Both the position numbers and the translations under genes were made by a program. The notes beneath the pieces are model-generated. The model was given only the letters and a program-made list of their open reading frames with translations, was not told the DNA's origin and ran no database searches. A DNA stretch of 8,677 bases from Pseudomonadota bacterium. GTDB lineage: Bacteria > Bdellovibrionota > Bacteriovoracia > Bacteriovoracales > Bacteriovoracaceae. The stretch covers positions 1 through 8,677 of the forward strand of contig JAJTIF010000229.1 of assembly GCA_021299675.1 (NCBI GenBank), given 5' to 3'. This document shows, piece after piece, positions 6,180-8,677 of this stretch (the stretch's first letter is position 1; each line of letters begins with the position of its first letter).

Positions 6180-7004
6180 GTGTTTAAAGAAAAAGTGTTT
6201 GAGTTGGCCCGAGAGTTTTCGGGACAAACTCATGGCGCTACTGACTACGATAAAGATTTAATCTTTGTCATGGGTGGAAGTGACCAGGAGTTTGTGCCCT
6301 GGAGCTATGTTCAAAAGAATGACCCGAGCTTCGATAGCATCGGACTGTTGAAGTCCGAGGGCTTCGTTTACAGTGGCTACGAGTTTCTGGAACTCACAAG
6401 CTTCGACCAGTGGTACCAGAAGCAATTTCAAAAAAAATTATCGGGCAAGTCAGTCAAGAGTGTCGGCATCCTCCATATGCCGGATCAGAAAGCTATCTTT
6501 GACACGGTGGAAGTGGTTTACCAAACTCACAAGATTCTTAAAGACCACAAGGTCCTGGTGAACGGAAAAAATCTTCCGGTACAGCTGGGTGAGTGGTACG
6601 CCAAAATCATCTTCGGGCTCCATCAGATAAAGAGCACCTCGCAGCGCGGTTTTGATTTTAAAACGGAACTGGGAAAAACGGTGGAAGTGAAGATCGATTT
6701 CCACGATACAACCAGCCCCAAAGGCGTGAAGATCAAGAAGAGTCTCGCCGAGCTTTCTGACTACACGATTGTCATGTATGTCGCGAAGAACTTCACCATC
6801 CGAGACATTCTCTTTCTGGACTCGGACTTCGTGTTAAGAAAGTTTGATTCGAAAGGCCACACGATCTTCCTGAAAGATCAGGACGTGCAGAACTATTTCT
6901 TTTCCCGCTCCGACAAGCACTACGACAAGGTGAATAACAAATCAGCACTCCTGCGTTTTGCTAATCCTCAGCTGGCGATGAAACTCGAGGACCGGCTAAA
7001 ATAA
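6180..7004 (+). CDS. Uncharacterised protein with PD-(D/E)XK nuclease-like C-terminal domain
   Basis: I do not recognise a named family, but the C-terminal half has the order of residues of the PD-(D/E)XK (restriction-endonuclease-like) fold. A helix with G137-E138-W139-Y140 leads into G157-F158-D159 and, nine residues later, E169-V170-K171, each at the end or start of a predicted beta strand. Then comes a helix and the strand YTIVMYVAK, as in proteins that read G-[EW]...GxD...(E/Q)VK. The putative metal ligands are D159 and E169, with K171 as the catalytic Lys. The N-terminal 130 residues are mixed alpha/beta with no recognised motif and may recognise a target. There is no signal peptide or membrane segment, so it is cytoplasmic. 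The start is GTG, with AAAGG (6169-6173) six bases upstream. It is convergent with, and overlaps by 9 bp, the methyltransferase gene. The fold call is inference from sequence pattern; nuclease activity is not shown. Confidence 0.8.
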   Translation: MFKEKVFELAREFSGQTHGATDYDKDLIFVMGGSDQEFVPWSYVQKNDPSFDSIGLLKSEGFVYSGYEFLELTSFDQWYQKQFQKKLSGKSVKSVGILHMPDQKAIFDTVEVVYQTHKILKDHKVLVNGKNLPVQLGEWYAKIIFGLHQIKSTSQRGFDFKTELGKTVEVKIDFHDTTSPKGVKIKKSLAELSDYTIVMYVAKNFTIRDILFLDSDFVLRKFDSKGHTIFLKDQDVQNYFFSRSDKHYDKVNNKSALLRFANPQLAMKLEDRLK

Positions 7005-8216
7005 CTGGTACTCCGCCACACGGCATTCGATATCACCGTTAAAGATGATGATCTTCTTTGAGGTTCGCAGAGAGATACTCTTGAGCATCGGAAGATTTCC
7101 CGTCAAGACACCGGCCCGGTGACCTTTCCAGTTGCGCTTCCAGTTCTCACCCAACTCTTTATAGAGCTCCTTCAACTTCTCCTCATCATCCGGCATCAAG
7201 CGGTCACCATAAGGTGGATTACAGATGAAGAGAGATTTTTCCTGAGGCGGAAGAATCTCGTGGGCATTCATCTGCTTGACGGGAATGTTCATGCCGGCGC
7301 GCTCGAGGTTGAGCTTGGTGGACTTCACGGCTACTGGATCGATGTCGCTTCCCATGATCGCAAGAGTGGGGGTCTTGAGTCTCTCACGGTCTTGCTCGTA
7401 GAGCTCCTTGGCCCAGGCCTGAAACTCGGCTGGGATATATTTGTCTTTGGCAAACCACTGATGGGACAGAAACGACCAAGGCCTTTGTCCCTTCATGAAC
7501 TCTTTGAGTTTGAGGTACTGAGCCGAAAGACCCTTGGCGATCATGGCGCCTTCGATCAAGAAAGTTCCTGATCCGCACAGGCCATCGACCAGTGCCTCAG
7601 TTTTGGGGTCCCAGTTGAGGAGCATCAAGATCCCGGCAGCAAGGTTCTCACGCACCGGCGCTTCGACGCTGGCGACACGATAACCGCGCTGAGAGAGGGG
7701 AGAGCCACACAGATCCAGCATCAGCTGCACTTGGTAGATCCGATCACCCGAGTCGTCGACCCGGATCAGGAAGCTGATGTCCGGGTTTTCTTTATCGATG
7801 TTTGGGCGTCTTTCCTGCTCGTTATTAAACCAATCCACGATGGCGTCTTTGGCTTTCAGAGTGGTGAACTGCGAGTTGGTAAAGAACTCTCTTTCGCGAT
7901 CGAGCTTGCCGTAGATCGTGGTGATTTTAAATGTTTGAAACACGTCCATGACGGATTTCCATTTAATATCGCAGAGCTCTTGGTACATGGAGTTTTCGTT
8001 GTGGCACTCAAAACTGTAGAGCTTTTTAAACACACGGCTGGCGACCCGAGACTTCAAGAGAACCTTAAGGGCCACATGGGGATTCTCGGAGCTAAAAGAA
8101 ATGCCGCCCTTCACAATATGGGTCTCTTGAGCGCCTTCGGCTTTGAGTTCGAGCAAGAGAAGGTCTTCTAACCCTGTGGGACACGAGGCAAAATAGTCAA
8201 ATCTATGTTTTTTCAT
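6996..8216 (-). CDS. rlmL: THUMP-domain rRNA (guanine-N2) methyltransferase, RlmL N-terminal-half type
   Basis: The product is a SAM-dependent N2-guanine methyltransferase acting on RNA. The N-terminus (FASCPTGLEDLLLLEL, 9-24) is the ferredoxin-like lead of this family, followed by a THUMP RNA-binding domain to about residue 168. Then come SQRGYR (175-180) and APVRENLAA (186-194), typical of RlmL. The methyltransferase fold has motif I D211-GLCGSGT, the acidic ribose-binding loop GSDIDP (289-294) and the catalytic motif IV NPPYG (333-337). E. coli RlmL is a roughly 700-residue fusion making m2G2445 and m7G2069 in 23S rRNA. This 406-residue protein equals only its N-terminal half, so it should make only the m2G-type mark, and the RlmK half must be elsewhere or absent. 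The exact target base is inferred from the family. AAGG (8225-8228, minus strand) lies eight bases from the ATG. The gene is divergent from ahcY, which clears the SAH it generates. Confidence 0.93.
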   Translation of the reverse strand: MKKHRFDYFASCPTGLEDLLLLELKAEGAQETHIVKGGISFSSENPHVALKVLLKSRVASRVFKKLYSFECHNENSMYQELCDIKWKSVMDVFQTFKITTIYGKLDREREFFTNSQFTTLKAKDAIVDWFNNEQERRPNIDKENPDISFLIRVDDSGDRIYQVQLMLDLCGSPLSQRGYRVASVEAPVRENLAAGILMLLNWDPKTEALVDGLCGSGTFLIEGAMIAKGLSAQYLKLKEFMKGQRPWSFLSHQWFAKDKYIPAEFQAWAKELYEQDRERLKTPTLAIMGSDIDPVAVKSTKLNLERAGMNIPVKQMNAHEILPPQEKSLFICNPPYGDRLMPDDEEKLKELYKELGENWKRNWKGHRAGVLTGNLPMLKSISLRTSKKIIIFNGDIECRVAEYQLF

Positions 8217-8247
8217 GCATTAAACCTTGGATAACGCGTAGACATCC

Positions 8248-8309
8248 TTGATGCTATAGGCGTTTGATGCTAATTTTTGTGCATATCTATCAAACCTCAC
8301 CCTCGAGGG
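8248..8309 (+). promoter_or_regulatory. Repeat-rich ahcY leader/promoter region
   Basis: The 104-bp divergent gap holds two identical 9-mers, TTGATGCTA, at 8248-8256 and 8264-8272 (16 bp apart). It also holds a 7-bp inverted repeat, GTTTGAT (8262-8268) with ATCAAAC (8289-8295), and a 10-bp palindrome, CCCTCGAGGG (8300-8309), just before the ribosome site. Either TTGATG can serve as a -35 box (partners TAATTT 8271-8276 with 17 bp, or TATCAA 8288-8293 with 18 bp). A transcription factor or RNA control sensing SAH or methionine status is plausible but unproven. It does not match the SAH riboswitch core that I know. Confidence 0.4.
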
Positions 8310-8320
8310 AAAGGACTAAT

Positions 8321-8677
8321 ATGAAGCCATCGTTTTCTGAAGCCACCTACGGCAATTCAACTCGTCTAAAGTACAAAGTTAAAGACATCGGTCTTGCCGA
8401 CTGGGGTCGTAAAGAAATTAAACTGGCTGAAGCTGAAATGCCAGGCCTCATGGCTTTGCGTGAGGAGTTTGGTAAATCTAAGCCACTCAAAGGCGCTCGT
8501 GTTGCTGGCTGCTTACACATGACCATCCAAACAGCTGTGTTGATTGAGACACTGGTTGAGCTTGGTGCTGATGTGACATGGTCTTCTTGTAACATTTTCT
8601 CCACTCAAGATCACGCAGCTGCGGCGATTGCTGCTGCCGGAATCCCTGTCTACGCCTGGAAAGGTCAAAATGAAGAA
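8321..8677 (+). CDS. ahcY: S-adenosylhomocysteine hydrolase, N-terminal 119 residues (3' end outside window)
   Basis: AhcY reversibly splits S-adenosylhomocysteine into adenosine and homocysteine with bound NAD, relieving product inhibition of methyltransferases and feeding the methionine cycle. The fragment is unmistakable: DIGLADWGRKEIKLAE, EMPGLMALRE, then GCLHMTIQTAVLIETL with the His and Thr of the substrate pocket, then the SSCNIFSTQDHAAAAIA segment, whose Asp and His belong to the family's active-site region, and VYAWKGQNEE at the edge. The NAD-binding domain lies beyond the window. About 15 extra residues precede the conserved DIGLADWG core, as in many bacterial forms. AAGGA (8311-8315) is five bases from the ATG. 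Codon use is simpler and more biased (GCT, GGT, AAA, CGT) than in neighbouring genes, consistent with high expression. Confidence 0.97.
   Translation, partial: MKPSFSEATYGNSTRLKYKVKDIGLADWGRKEIKLAEAEMPGLMALREEFGKSKPLKGARVAGCLHMTIQTAVLIETLVELGADVTWSSCNIFSTQDHAAAAIAAAGIPVYAWKGQNEE

Noticed and set aside
7119..8171. Two plus-strand open frames of about 150 codons (7119-7571, 7731-8171)
   Set aside because: Both are antisense to the clearly recognised methyltransferase, whose motifs I and IV fall in the same DNA.
8240..8271. Tandem MetJ-type boxes in 8-bp steps (AGACATCC, TTGATGCT, ATAGGCGT, TTGATGCT)
   Set aside because: Only the first resembles AGACGTCT (six of eight); the others do not, and MetJ is confined to gammaproteobacteria.
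8217..8320. SAH riboswitch upstream of ahcY
   Set aside because: The conserved GAGGAGCGYUGC-type core and the matching 3' segment are not present in the gap.
8347..8604. 85-codon minus-strand open frame
   Set aside because: It is antisense to the highly conserved start of ahcY.

Overview
The window reads as ordinary chromosome from a Gram-negative bacterium. It shows Shine-Dalgarno sites, Sec signal peptides, a lipobox with Gly at +2 and roughly balanced base composition. The many secreted, Cys-rich, otherwise unrecognisable proteins beside housekeeping genes suggest a deltaproteobacterial or Bdellovibrionota-type organism (Bdellovibrio-like). That placement is inference, because no rRNA or diagnostic marker is present. 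I see no insertion sequence, phage gene, CRISPR array, tRNA or rRNA.

Layout: (1) positions 1-286, minus strand: N-terminal domain of a glutathione S-transferase, cut by the window edge. (2) 384-3474, plus strand: three exported proteins of unknown function. The first is a small protein built from four 25-residue units, each with a Cys pair. The second is a 146-residue periplasmic protein, and its stop overlaps by ATGA the start of the third, a 738-residue Cys-rich protein. (3) 3617-4270: a beta-rich outer-membrane lipoprotein with its own regulatory region (sigma-54-like element, 21-bp dyad) and a strong intrinsic terminator. (4) 4400-6124/6133: a 577-residue FAD acyl-CoA dehydrogenase of the long subclass. 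(5) 6180-7004: an unassigned protein whose C-terminal half carries a PD-(D/E)XK nuclease-like signature. (6) 6996-8216, minus strand: a THUMP-domain rRNA methyltransferase (RlmL N-terminal-half type), whose 3' end overlaps the previous gene by 9 bp. (7) 8321-8677, plus strand: the first 119 codons of S-adenosylhomocysteine hydrolase (ahcY), divergent from the methyltransferase and preceded by a leader rich in repeats.

How the genes fit together: the best-supported link is metabolic. A SAM-consuming methyltransferase is divergent from the enzyme that removes the SAH it produces. The exported cluster looks like one envelope or secreted module, held together by the ATGA overlap and a shared Cys-rich, disulfide-prone character. 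The two items most deserving a second look are the 25-residue Cys-pair repeat protein (384-746) and the cryptic nuclease-fold protein (6180-7004). I found no convincing complete new defence or mobile system.
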